Of a DNA stretch of 12,027 nt, positions 6,410 through 12,027 are shown piece by piece. The translations under genes and the position numbers were made by a program. Under the pieces are notes generated by a model. The model ran no database searches and was not told the origin of the DNA. It saw only the letters and a program-made list of their open reading frames with translations. Source of the stretch: DATCSE01 sp036568605 (lineage in GTDB: Bacteria > Pseudomonadota > Gammaproteobacteria > Burkholderiales > Burkholderiaceae_C); contig DATCSE010000415.1 in NCBI GenBank assembly GCA_036568605.1, positions 1-12,027 on the forward strand, given 5' to 3'. Numbering within the stretch: position 1 is the stretch's first letter; each line of letters opens with the position of its first letter.

Positions 6410-8626
6410 CTATTCAACCGAGGCCTTGCGCAGCCGCAGCGCGTTGACGATGACGCTGACCGAGGACAAAGCCATTGCCGCAGCCGCCGCGACGGGCGAC
6501 AGCAGCAGCCCGAACAAGGGGTAGAGCACCCCGGCTGCGAGCGGTATGCCGGCAACGTTGTAGGCGAAGCTCAGGAAAAGGTTCTGGCGGATGTTGCGCA
6601 TCGTCGCGTGCGACAGCGTCCGAGCTCGAACGATGCCCATGAGGTCACCCTGGAGCAGCGTGATGCCGGCGCTCTCGATCGCGACGTCGGTTCCGGTGCC
6701 CATGGCAACCCCGACCGTGGCCTGGGCCAGCGCCGGCGCATCGTTGACGCCGTCTCCGGCCATGGCGACGATCCGCCCTTCGCCCTGCAGGCGCTTGACC
6801 ACAGCGGCCTTGTCTTCCGGGAACACTTCGGCGACGACCTCGTCGATGCGCAGGCGGCGTCCGACAGCGTCGGCGGTGGTCTTGCCATCGCCCGTCAGCA
6901 TGACCACTCGAACGCCAGCAGCCTGCAGCGCCTTCAGCGCCTGCGGGGTCGTGGCCTTGATCGGGTCCGCAATCGCCACGAAGCCGGCCAGCTGGCTGCG
7001 GATGCCCACGAAGATGACCGTGGCGGCCTTCTGCCGCTGCGCTTCCGCCGCGGCGGCGAGACTGCCGGAGTCGATGCCGTGCTCCGCCAGGAACTTGGGG
7101 CTTCCGGAAACAACGGTCTGCCCCTCCACCGTTCCGATGACGCCCTTGCCTACCGGCGAGTCGAAGTCGACGACCGGCGACAGCGCGAGCCTGCGCTCCT
7201 GCGCATTCGTCACGATGGCCATGGCCAACGGGTGTTCGCTGGCGCGCTCGACGCTCGCCAGCTTCTGCAATACCTCATCGGCGCTGAAACCCACCGCCGG
7301 CTCGATGTCGACGACCTTGGGCCGGCCCTCGGTCAGCGTGCCGGTCTTGTCGACGACCAGCGTGTCGACCTTCTCCATCTTCTCCAGCGCCTCGGCATCC
7401 CGGATGAGCACGCCATGCTGGGCACCTTTGCCGACGCCGACCATGATGGACATCGGTGTGGCGAGCCCCAGCGCACACGGACAGGCGATGATGAGAACCG
7501 CCACGGCCGTGATGAGCGCGTAGCTGAACGCGGGCGGCGGTCCCCAGACGAGCCAGGCGACGAAGGTCATTGCGGCGACCAGGATGACCACCGGCACGAA
7601 CCAGCCCGCGACCTGGTCGGCCATGCGCTGGATGGGCGCGCGGCTGCGCTGGGCCGCCGCCACCATGTGGACGATTTGCGAAAGCAGGGTGTCGGCACCG
7701 ACCTTCTCGGCGCGCATGACGAAGCCGCCGGTCTGATTCAGCGTACCGGCCGTGACCTTCGAGCCGACAGCCTTCGCCACGGGGATCGGCTCGCCGGTCA
7801 CCATCGACTCGTCGACGTTGCCCTTGCCCTCGGTGAGCTCACCGTCGACCGGCACCTTCTCGCCGGGACGCACGCGAAGGAGGTCGCCCACCTGGATGGC
7901 GTCGACCTGGACGGTCTCGTCGTGGCCCTGCACGTCGACCTTCACCGCGGTCTTCGGCGCCAGGCCGAGCAGGGCCTTGATGGCGCCCGAAGTCTTCTCC
8001 CGCGCGCGCAACTCGAGCACCTGGCCCAGCAGCACGAGCACCGTGATGACGGCGGCAGCTTCGAAGTAGATGGCGACGGCACCATCGGACATGCGCAGGC
8101 TCGCAGGGAACAGCTGTGGCGCTACCGTCCCGACGATGCTGTACAACCAGGCCGCGCCCGTGCCCAGCGCGATCAGCGAGAACATGTTGAGACTGCGGTT
8201 CTTGACCGAGACGACAGCCCGCGTGAAGAAGGGCCCGCCAGCCCACAGCACCACCGGCGTGCCCAGCACGAGTTGAATCCAGTTCGACAGTTGCTGGCCG
8301 AGCAGATGGTTCAGGTCGGTCAGGTGGCCTCCCATCTCGAGGGCGAAGACCGGCACGGTCAACGCCGTACCGATCCAGAATCGCCGCGTCATGTCCCGAA
8401 GCTCGGGACTCTCCCCTTGGTCGGCCGTTGCCACGACCGGCTCCAACGCCATGCCGCAGATGGGGCAGTGGCCGGGCCCCATCTGTCGCACTTGCGGGTG
8501 CATGGGACACGTGTACTCCACCTGGCGCTGGCCGATCTGGGGCGCCTGCTTGGCCGCCGCCGGGGCCAGGCGGCTCTGGTGGTCGTGATGCGCACGGTCG
8601 TGGGGCATACGGGAGGTGTTCGACAT
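6410..8626 (-). CDS. copA: Cu(I)-exporting P1B-type ATPase
   Basis: A 738-residue inner-membrane pump that uses ATP to expel Cu(I) (possibly also Ag(I)). The N-terminus is His-rich (H9, H13, H14, H16), followed by a heavy-metal-binding motif CPMHP (40-44) and CPIC (54-57) instead of the usual HMA CxxC domains. Core motifs are complete: TGEP (277-280), transmembrane CPC (382-384), the phosphorylated DKTGT (426-430), SEHP (463-466) and GDGVND (624-629). Copper-specific residues YN (689-690) and MALSS (718-722) place it in the Cu(I) class, not the Zn/Cd class. Eight membrane segments are expected. The ATG at 8626 has AGGAG 6 nt upstream; the longer open frame runs into the promoter. A CueR-like promoter precedes it, so copper induction is expected. 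Confidence 0.93.
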   Translation of the reverse strand: MSNTSRMPHDRAHHDHQSRLAPAAAKQAPQIGQRQVEYTCPMHPQVRQMGPGHCPICGMALEPVVATADQGESPELRDMTRRFWIGTALTVPVFALEMGGHLTDLNHLLGQQLSNWIQLVLGTPVVLWAGGPFFTRAVVSVKNRSLNMFSLIALGTGAAWLYSIVGTVAPQLFPASLRMSDGAVAIYFEAAAVITVLVLLGQVLELRAREKTSGAIKALLGLAPKTAVKVDVQGHDETVQVDAIQVGDLLRVRPGEKVPVDGELTEGKGNVDESMVTGEPIPVAKAVGSKVTAGTLNQTGGFVMRAEKVGADTLLSQIVHMVAAAQRSRAPIQRMADQVAGWFVPVVILVAAMTFVAWLVWGPPPAFSYALITAVAVLIIACPCALGLATPMSIMVGVGKGAQHGVLIRDAEALEKMEKVDTLVVDKTGTLTEGRPKVVDIEPAVGFSADEVLQKLASVERASEHPLAMAIVTNAQERRLALSPVVDFDSPVGKGVIGTVEGQTVVSGSPKFLAEHGIDSGSLAAAAEAQRQKAATVIFVGIRSQLAGFVAIADPIKATTPQALKALQAAGVRVVMLTGDGKTTADAVGRRLRIDEVVAEVFPEDKAAVVKRLQGEGRIVAMAGDGVNDAPALAQATVGVAMGTGTDVAIESAGITLLQGDLMGIVRARTLSHATMRNIRQNLFLSFAYNVAGIPLAAGVLYPLFGLLLSPVAAAAAMALSSVSVIVNALRLRKASVE

Positions 8627-8652
8627 CGCGCTCTCCTGTTGTTCCTGCTGGC

Positions 8653-8683
8653 AGTGTCGACCCTCCAGCCATTGGAAAGTCAA
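8653..8683 (-). promoter_or_regulatory. MerR/CueR-type copper-responsive promoter of the ATPase gene
   Basis: Read on the minus strand, -35 TTGACT (8683-8678) and -10 GACACT (8658-8653) are separated by 19 bp, the lengthened spacer typical of MerR-family promoters. The spacer carries an inverted repeat ACTTTCC-N7-GGAGGGT (8680-8660), close to the CueR box ACCTTCC-N7-GGAAGGT, with the same placement as in the E. coli copA promoter as I recall it. The predicted start is near 8646, giving a leader of about 20 nt with an AGGAG site. No MerR-family gene is in the window, so the regulator would act in trans. Confidence 0.75.
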
Positions 8684-8717
8684 GCGGCGTGCTATCGCCC
8701 TGCAGCGTCACAGGCGC

Positions 8718-8751
8718 TTGCATGCCCGCCACTATTCGATTATTCTCGAAT
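8718..8751 (+). promoter_or_regulatory. Promoter and putative ArsR operator of the ars operon
   Basis: TTGCAT (8718-8723) and TATTCT (8741-8746) have an optimal 17-bp spacing. An inverted repeat ATTCGA-N6-TCGAAT (8734-8751) overlaps the -10 element, the position expected for an ArsR repressor site. The predicted transcription start, about 7 nt after the -10, falls at or beside the arsR ATG at 8753, and there is no Shine-Dalgarno. The mRNA is therefore probably leaderless. This promoter is back to back with the copper promoter; the two -35 elements are about 35 bp apart. Confidence 0.68.
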
Positions 8752-8752
8752 C

Positions 8753-9076
8753 ATGGATGAGAACTCGGTCGTCAAAGCACTGGCCGCCCTGGCGCAGCCA
8801 GTGCGCCTGAAGGTATTCCGCGCCCTGGTCATCACCGGCCGGTCCGGACTGACCCCCGGCGCGATGGCCGAGGGCCTGGGCATCCCGCCGAACACCTTGT
8901 CCTTCCATCTCAAGGAACTCGTGAACGCCGGCCTCGTGACGACGGAGCGATCGAGCCGGAACATCATCTACCGCGCCATGTACGACCGCATGAACGCCCT
9001 GCTCGGCTACCTCACGGAGAACTGCTGCCAGGGTGCGGCGTGTGCCGTGGAGCCGGCGAGCGCCTGCAAGTGCTGA
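8753..9076 (+). CDS. arsR: ArsR-family arsenic-responsive repressor
   Basis: A 107-residue winged-helix regulator. Residues 8-30 form the first helices (LAALAQPVRLKVFRAL), 33-59 the helix-turn-helix with recognition segment PPNTLSFHLKELVNAG, and 61-74 the wing. The metalloid site is at the C-terminus: C91, C92 and C97 in ENCCQGAAC, matching the NCC-x4-C pattern of ArsR proteins that bind As(III) near the C-terminus rather than the CxCxxC in the DNA-binding domain of plasmid R773 ArsR. Two extra cysteines (C105, C107) end the protein. The start at 8753 was chosen because the family's N-terminus begins there and the promoter abuts it. The much longer open frame upstream is antisense to the ATPase gene. 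It heads arsI-arsC-aquaporin and should repress its own operon. Confidence 0.93.
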   Translation: MDENSVVKALAALAQPVRLKVFRALVITGRSGLTPGAMAEGLGIPPNTLSFHLKELVNAGLVTTERSSRNIIYRAMYDRMNALLGYLTENCCQGAACAVEPASACKC

Positions 9077-9097
9077 CGCCTCATTTGGAGCTGATTC

Positions 9098-9574
9098 ATG
9101 AAGCGCTTCCACATTCACGCCCACGTCCGCGATCTTCAGCAGAGCATCGCCTTCTACTCCAGGATGTTCGGTGCCGAACCGGCCCGCGTGGAGAACGACT
9201 ATGCCAAGTGGATGCTCGATGACCCGCGTCTCAATTTCGCCATCTCGACGCGTGGTGGCGAATTGGGCGTGGACCACCTGGGCATCCAGACGGACACCGA
9301 GGAAGAGCTGGCCGAGCTCAAGGCCCGTGCACGCGCGGCCGACCTGACGCTGCTCGATGAGGGCGAGACCACCTGCTGCTACGCCCGCAGCGACAAATAC
9401 TGGGTGACCGATCCGCAGGGCATCGCATGGGAGCAGTTCCACACGCTCGGCAGCATCCCCGTCTTCCGCGAAGCCAAGGCACAGGACGATGCCTCCTCTT
9501 CTGCGCGCTGCGGCACCGGCACGCCGCGCGGGAAGGCCGTGGGCATCCCGGTGAAGGCCGGCTTGTGCTGCTGA
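9098..9574 (+). CDS. arsI: ArsI/CadI-family C-As lyase (VOC-fold dioxygenase)
   Basis: A 158-residue protein of the vicinal-oxygen-chelate (glyoxalase/bleomycin-resistance) fold with two beta-alpha-beta modules. Expected iron ligands are H5, H60 (VDHLGI) and E112 (IAWEQF). The paired cysteines C93-C94 in TTCCYARSDKYWVTDPQG are the ArsI/CadI signature and bind the trivalent organoarsenical. ArsI enzymes use Fe(II) and O2 to split the C-As bond of methylarsenite and trivalent aromatic arsenicals, giving As(III). The tail carries further cysteines (C138 and the terminal GLCC) that may help capture the substrate. GGAG lies 7 nt before the ATG. It is 21 bp after arsR and 7 bp before arsC, clearly one operon. 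CadI-like metal sequestration is the main alternative role. Confidence 0.9.
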   Translation: MKRFHIHAHVRDLQQSIAFYSRMFGAEPARVENDYAKWMLDDPRLNFAISTRGGELGVDHLGIQTDTEEELAELKARARAADLTLLDEGETTCCYARSDKYWVTDPQGIAWEQFHTLGSIPVFREAKAQDDASSSARCGTGTPRGKAVGIPVKAGLCC

Positions 9575-9581
9575 GGGACGC

Positions 9582-10088
9582 ATGACGACCAACGTCCTCG
9601 TCCTCTGCACGCACAACTCGGCCCGCAGCGTCCTGGCCGAAAGCATGCTCAATCACTGGGCGCGCAAGCTCGGCAAGGACGTGAAGGCGCACAGCGCGGG
9701 CAGCTCGCCCAGTGGCCGCGTCAACCCGATCGCGCTCGACGTGCTGCGCGAGGCCGGCGTCGACACCACGGGCTGTCGCAGCAAGAGCTGGGACGAGTTC
9801 AGCCGCGACGATGCGCCGCCGCTGGCTATCGTCATCACGGTGTGCGACAGCGCTGCCGCCGAGCAATGCCCCGTGTTCTTTGGAGGGCCCGGCGGCCAGC
9901 CGGTCCAGGTGCACTGGGGCTACCCGGACCCGTCCAATGCATCAGGCGGCGAGGCGGACAAGCGCCGGGCGTTCGAACTCACGCGCCAGGCCATCGGCTT
10001 TCGCATGCTCCAGTTGCTGCAGCTGCCGTTCGAATCGATGGACAAGGCGTCACTGCAGCGCGCGCTCGTCGAAATCTCCGAGAGCTGA
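9582..10088 (+). CDS. arsC: Arsenate reductase, low-molecular-weight phosphatase (thioredoxin-coupled) type
   Basis: A 168-residue cytoplasmic enzyme that reduces arsenate to arsenite. The anion-binding loop CTHNSARS (9-16) is the CX5R motif of LMW-phosphatase-type ArsC, with nucleophile C9. The two relay cysteines are C88 (VITVCD) and C96 (EQCPVF), the triad that passes a disulfide to thioredoxin, as in the pI258-type and proteobacterial relatives. WGYPDPS (112-118) supplies the general-acid Asp region. Length is slightly above the 130-140 residues of the Gram-positive prototypes. GAGGGA overlaps the arsI stop and serves as its ribosome site. It makes the As(III) that the operon must then dispose of. 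Confidence 0.94.
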   Translation: MTTNVLVLCTHNSARSVLAESMLNHWARKLGKDVKAHSAGSSPSGRVNPIALDVLREAGVDTTGCRSKSWDEFSRDDAPPLAIVITVCDSAAAEQCPVFFGGPGGQPVQVHWGYPDPSNASGGEADKRRAFELTRQAIGFRMLQLLQLPFESMDKASLQRALVEISES

Positions 10089-10094
10089 CGCGGC

Positions 10095-10772
10095 ATGGAT
10101 CTTCCTCGCAAGCTGGCCGGCGAAGCGCTCGGCACATGGCTGCTGCTCACGACGGTGATCGGGTCGGGGATCATGGCCGAGCGACTTGCCGGCGGCAACC
10201 TGGCGATCGCCCTGCTCGCCAACACGCTCGCCACGGTCGGTGGTCTCTACATCCTCATCGAGGTGTTCGCGCCGATCAGCGGCGCGCACTTCAATCCGGC
10301 GGTCAGCATCGTGATGGCCTGGCGCGGCAAGCTGCCGCGAGCATCGCTGATGCCCTACATCGCGGCGCAGCTGCTGGGCGCGATGCTCGGCGCCTGGCTC
10401 GCGCACGCGATGTTCGACCTGCCCATCCTGCAGTTCTCGGCCAAGGTGCGCACGGGCACGGGGCAATGGATCGCAGAGGCCGTCGCGACGGCCGGACTGG
10501 TCCTGGTGATTCTTCGCGCGCCGACCGGCCGTGCGGCTGCCATGGTGGCAGCCTACATCGGCGCGGCTTATTGGTTCACGGCGTCGACGTCGTTCGCCAA
10601 TCCCGCTGCCGTCTTCGGGCGCATGTTCAGCGACAGCTTCGCAGGCGTCGCGCCGGGCAGTGCCGCGGGGTTCGTCGTGGCGGAGCTGGTCGGTGCTGCG
10701 ATCGGCGCCACCCTCCACCACGTGCTTGTGCCGCGGTCTCGCGCTGTCGGTCAAACTGCCGCAGAACGATGA
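10095..10772 (+). CDS. aqpS: AqpS-like aquaporin/aquaglyceroporin of the ars operon
   Basis: A 225-residue major-intrinsic-protein channel. The first pore loop has HFNPAVS with the NPA box at 67-69. The second has SFANPAAVFGR (NPA at 169-171), with R176 where the selectivity-filter arginine lies. About six membrane helices are predicted. It resembles the AqpS-type channels of rhizobial ars operons, where As(III) made by ArsC leaves the cell through the channel instead of an active pump. That role is inferred here from position, 6 bp after arsC, and from the lack of ArsB or Acr3 in the window. The ribosome site is weak (GAGAG inside the arsC end), so translation is probably coupled to arsC. 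The stop overlaps the ATG of a tiny ORF (ATGA). Confidence 0.9.
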   Translation: MDLPRKLAGEALGTWLLLTTVIGSGIMAERLAGGNLAIALLANTLATVGGLYILIEVFAPISGAHFNPAVSIVMAWRGKLPRASLMPYIAAQLLGAMLGAWLAHAMFDLPILQFSAKVRTGTGQWIAEAVATAGLVLVILRAPTGRAAAMVAAYIGAAYWFTASTSFANPAAVFGRMFSDSFAGVAPGSAAGFVVAELVGAAIGATLHHVLVPRSRAVGQTAAER

Positions 10773-10849
10773 ACTTGACCGGGGACAACCTCGGCCCCGT
10801 GTTCGCCGGCAAGCTCTGGCGCATCGTGCAAGTTCATTGGCGCGTTTGA
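10769..10849 (+). CDS. Tiny ORF coupled to the aquaporin stop (26 aa), possibly a gene remnant
   Basis: The aquaporin TGA overlaps an ATG (ATGA at 10769-10772), the classical coupling layout. The frame MNLTGDNLGPVFAGKLW... runs 26 codons to a TGA at 10847. Almost all of its first 20 codons end in G or C, as in the real genes here, which hints at true coding or at the start of a former longer gene. There is no independent ribosome site, and I recognise no family. It may be chance, a small protein of the ars operon, or the stub of a lost fifth gene. Confidence 0.25.
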   Translation: MNLTGDNLGPVFAGKLWRIVQVHWRV

Positions 10850-10908
10850 CCAGTGCGACGCAGAGCAGTTGTTCCTACAGTGAAGCCACCGATTTCAAGG
10901 GGTTTCAC

Positions 10909-11480
10909 ATGACCGACAGTCGAAAGAAGACAGCGCTCGTCACGGGCGCTTTCTCGTCAACAACGCGGGCTTCGGGCTGTACGGGCCGGTCGAGGACGTC
11001 ACGATCGACGAGGCGCGCTACCAATTCGAGGTCAACGTGTTCGGGGCAGCGCGTCTGACGCAGTTGCTGCTGCCGGCGATGCGCGAGCGGCGTTCAGGAA
11101 CGATCGTCAACATCACGTCGATGGGCGGAAAGATCTACACGCTGCTCGGAGCCTGGTACCACGCGACCAAGCATGCGCTCGAAGGATGGTCCGACTGCCT
11201 GCGCCTGGAGCTCGCGCCGTTCGGGATCCGTGTCGTGATCGTCGAGCCGGGCTTGATCGAGACTGGATTCGGCGACGTGGTCTCCGCGGGCCTGCTGGCG
11301 CGTTCCGGCAAGGGCGCCTACGCGACCTTGACCCAAGCCGTTGCCAAGTCCACTCAAGATGCGTACGGGCATGGACGGGGCACGTCTCCCAGCGTCATCG
11401 CCGAAATCGTCTCCAAGGCGGTCAAGACCGGCAAGCCGCGCACGCGGTATGTCGCCGGTGCCTATGCGAAGCCGATTGGC
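10909..11480 (+). pseudogene. Short-chain dehydrogenase/reductase, internally deleted, frameshifted and 3'-truncated
   Basis: The ATG at 10909 (AAGGGG about 6 nt upstream) begins MTDSRKKTALVTGA, the start of an SDR Rossmann fold. The expected continuation (SSGIG... and about 65 residues to the NNAG motif) is absent. At about 10950 the sequence jumps to LVNNAGFGLYGPVEDVT in a different reading frame (from 10953). The rest of the SDR core follows: NITSMGGKIY, catalytic Y-x3-K as YHATK, then VEPGLIETGF, up to YVAGAYAKP near 11475. After that the frame reads shadow sequence of the opposing AraC gene to a stop at 11573, so the normal C-terminus is also missing. Lacking TGxxxGIG and in two frames, it cannot encode a working enzyme. 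A restart at 11037 would give only a fragment. Confidence 0.85.
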
Positions 11481-11979
11481 GCGGCAGCGCGACGCGCAGC
11501 GCCTGGACCGGTTCGCGCGTCGCGATGCGTGCCAGGCGCAGCAGGAACGCGAGCTCCGCGATCTCGAGCGTAGGGGGAACGTCGCCCTTGGCGAACAGCC
11601 ATCGCGGCGAGAGGCTGAGCTCACCACGCCTGCCGATGCTTGTCTCCAGCGACATCGGTGCCATCAACTGCTTGTACTTGGCGAGCCGCTGGACCGCTTG
11701 CGCCAGGTTCGCGCTGCACAGTGCGGCAAAGAGCGGAGGATCGAACGATTCTGTCGAGACCGTCTCGACAATCCGAAGCGGAAACATCGGGTCTCCGACT
11801 TCAGCCTCCAGGCTGCGCCAGAAGCTGAAGTACTCCTCTGTCGACAGGCCTCGCTCCGGATGCGAGAACAAGTCCGCAGGCAAACCCGCGCGACGCAGGA
11901 CATGGTCCGTCCGGATGCCGAAATCCTTGAGCAGGGTGCGCCAGCCGATGTCGAGCGCGAAGGAGCGGTTGCGTGTCAT
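11422..11979 (-). pseudogene. AraC-family regulator with arabinose-binding-like N-domain, truncated before its DNA-binding domain
   Basis: The ATG at 11979 opens a frame of 185 residues. Residues 1 to about 167 are the N-terminal ligand/effector domain (Arabinose_bd-like) of AraC regulators: RTLLKDFGIRTDHVLRRAGL, LSTEEYFSFWRSLEAEVGDP, then AELAFLLRLARIATREPVQA. Members are usually about 330-340 residues with two C-terminal helix-turn-helix motifs. Here homology stops near LRVALPR (about 11480), and the last 18 or so codons are antisense to the SDR pseudogene. The missing half is the DNA-binding part, so the product could not act as a normal transcription factor. Loss of the 3' ends of two convergent genes at one point suggests a single deletion or rearrangement. 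The 5' half shows no damage. Confidence 0.82.
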
Positions 11980-11995
11980 GGGGCGTCGAGATCAA

Positions 11996-12024
11996 CGGTT
12001 CGAGTTCCGTGAACCGGACTCGAA
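11996..12024. promoter_or_regulatory. Nested inverted repeats upstream of the AraC-type gene
   Basis: Two overlapping inverted repeats lie 17-45 bp upstream of the AraC start: CGGTTC (11996-12001) with GAACCG (12011-12016), and TTCGAGT (11999-12005) with ACTCGAA (12018-12024). They are mutually exclusive as RNA hairpins and could be operator half-sites. The region is cut by the window edge, so the full promoter cannot be assessed. Confidence 0.35.
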
Positions 12025-12027
12025 TGT

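Noticed and set aside
6197..8752. Very long + strand open frame leading into arsR, as if ArsR were a 959-residue fusion.
   Set aside because: The part before 8753 is antisense to the FAD-Rieske and ATPase genes and has shadow-like Arg/Asp/His-rich composition. The real ArsR starts at 8753 next to its promoter.
8732..9652. 306-codon minus-strand open frame under arsR and arsI.
   Set aside because: arsR and arsI are unmistakable on the + strand with ribosome sites and motifs; this frame shows no family features.
10846..10881. Promoter for the SDR pseudogene (TTGACC with TACAGT).
   Set aside because: The elements are 24 bp apart, and no better -10 appears at normal spacing.
1..12027. Insertion sequences, CRISPR arrays, tRNA or rRNA genes, phage genes.
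   Set aside because: No transposase or integrase ORF, no regularly spaced repeats and no tRNA-like cloverleaf was recognised by eye. The pseudogene junctions show no visible IS remnant.

Overview
The window is GC-rich throughout (about two thirds G+C by eye), with strong G/C preference at third codon positions. Its gene content fits a betaproteobacterium of the order Burkholderiales: a PEP-CTERM-type surface protein, an AraA/Gal-type sugar dehydrogenase, and an arsR-arsI-arsC-aquaporin cluster next to a copper ATPase. The order is an inference; there is no rRNA or other marker gene here.

Layout. (1) 1-2590, housekeeping: the 3' end of a TldD/PmbA-family protein (+), a class I SAM methyltransferase (-) and a Gfo/Idh/MocA aldose 1-dehydrogenase (-). 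(2) 2590-2937: a gap that is not empty. It holds a Shine-Dalgarno matching the 16S 3' tail over 14 nt, a 27-codon ORF with a TTG start, several stem-loops and a strong intrinsic terminator, so it is probably a small structured, peptide-encoding RNA. (3) 2938-4628: a secreted dienelactone-hydrolase-like protein (+), converging on a small two-gene operon (-) of a PEP-CTERM-like protein and a coupled 106-aa protein of unknown function. (4) 4777-8626 (-): a Cu(I) P-type ATPase followed by an FAD oxidoreductase with a C-terminal Rieske domain. (5) 8753-10772 (+): arsR, arsI, arsC and an AqpS-like aquaporin. (6) 10769-12027: a tiny coupled ORF, then a broken SDR gene fused tail-to-tail to a truncated AraC-type regulator.

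The core is a metal/metalloid resistance island built around one divergent promoter region at 8627-8752. Leftward, a MerR/CueR-type promoter (19-bp spacer, 7-7-7 inverted repeat) should switch on the copper pump when a CueR made elsewhere senses Cu(I). Rightward, a separate promoter overlaps an inverted repeat that is a likely ArsR operator, and its predicted start site lies at or next to the arsR ATG, implying a leaderless mRNA. The arsenic operon combines arsenate reduction (ArsC), C-As bond cleavage of methylarsenite (ArsI) and a channel (aquaporin) through which As(III) could leave down its gradient. No ArsB, Acr3, ArsP or ArsM is present in the window.

The right edge shows decay. The SDR gene has lost its Rossmann-fold middle with a frame change, and a second junction has removed the 3' ends of both the SDR gene and the facing AraC gene.
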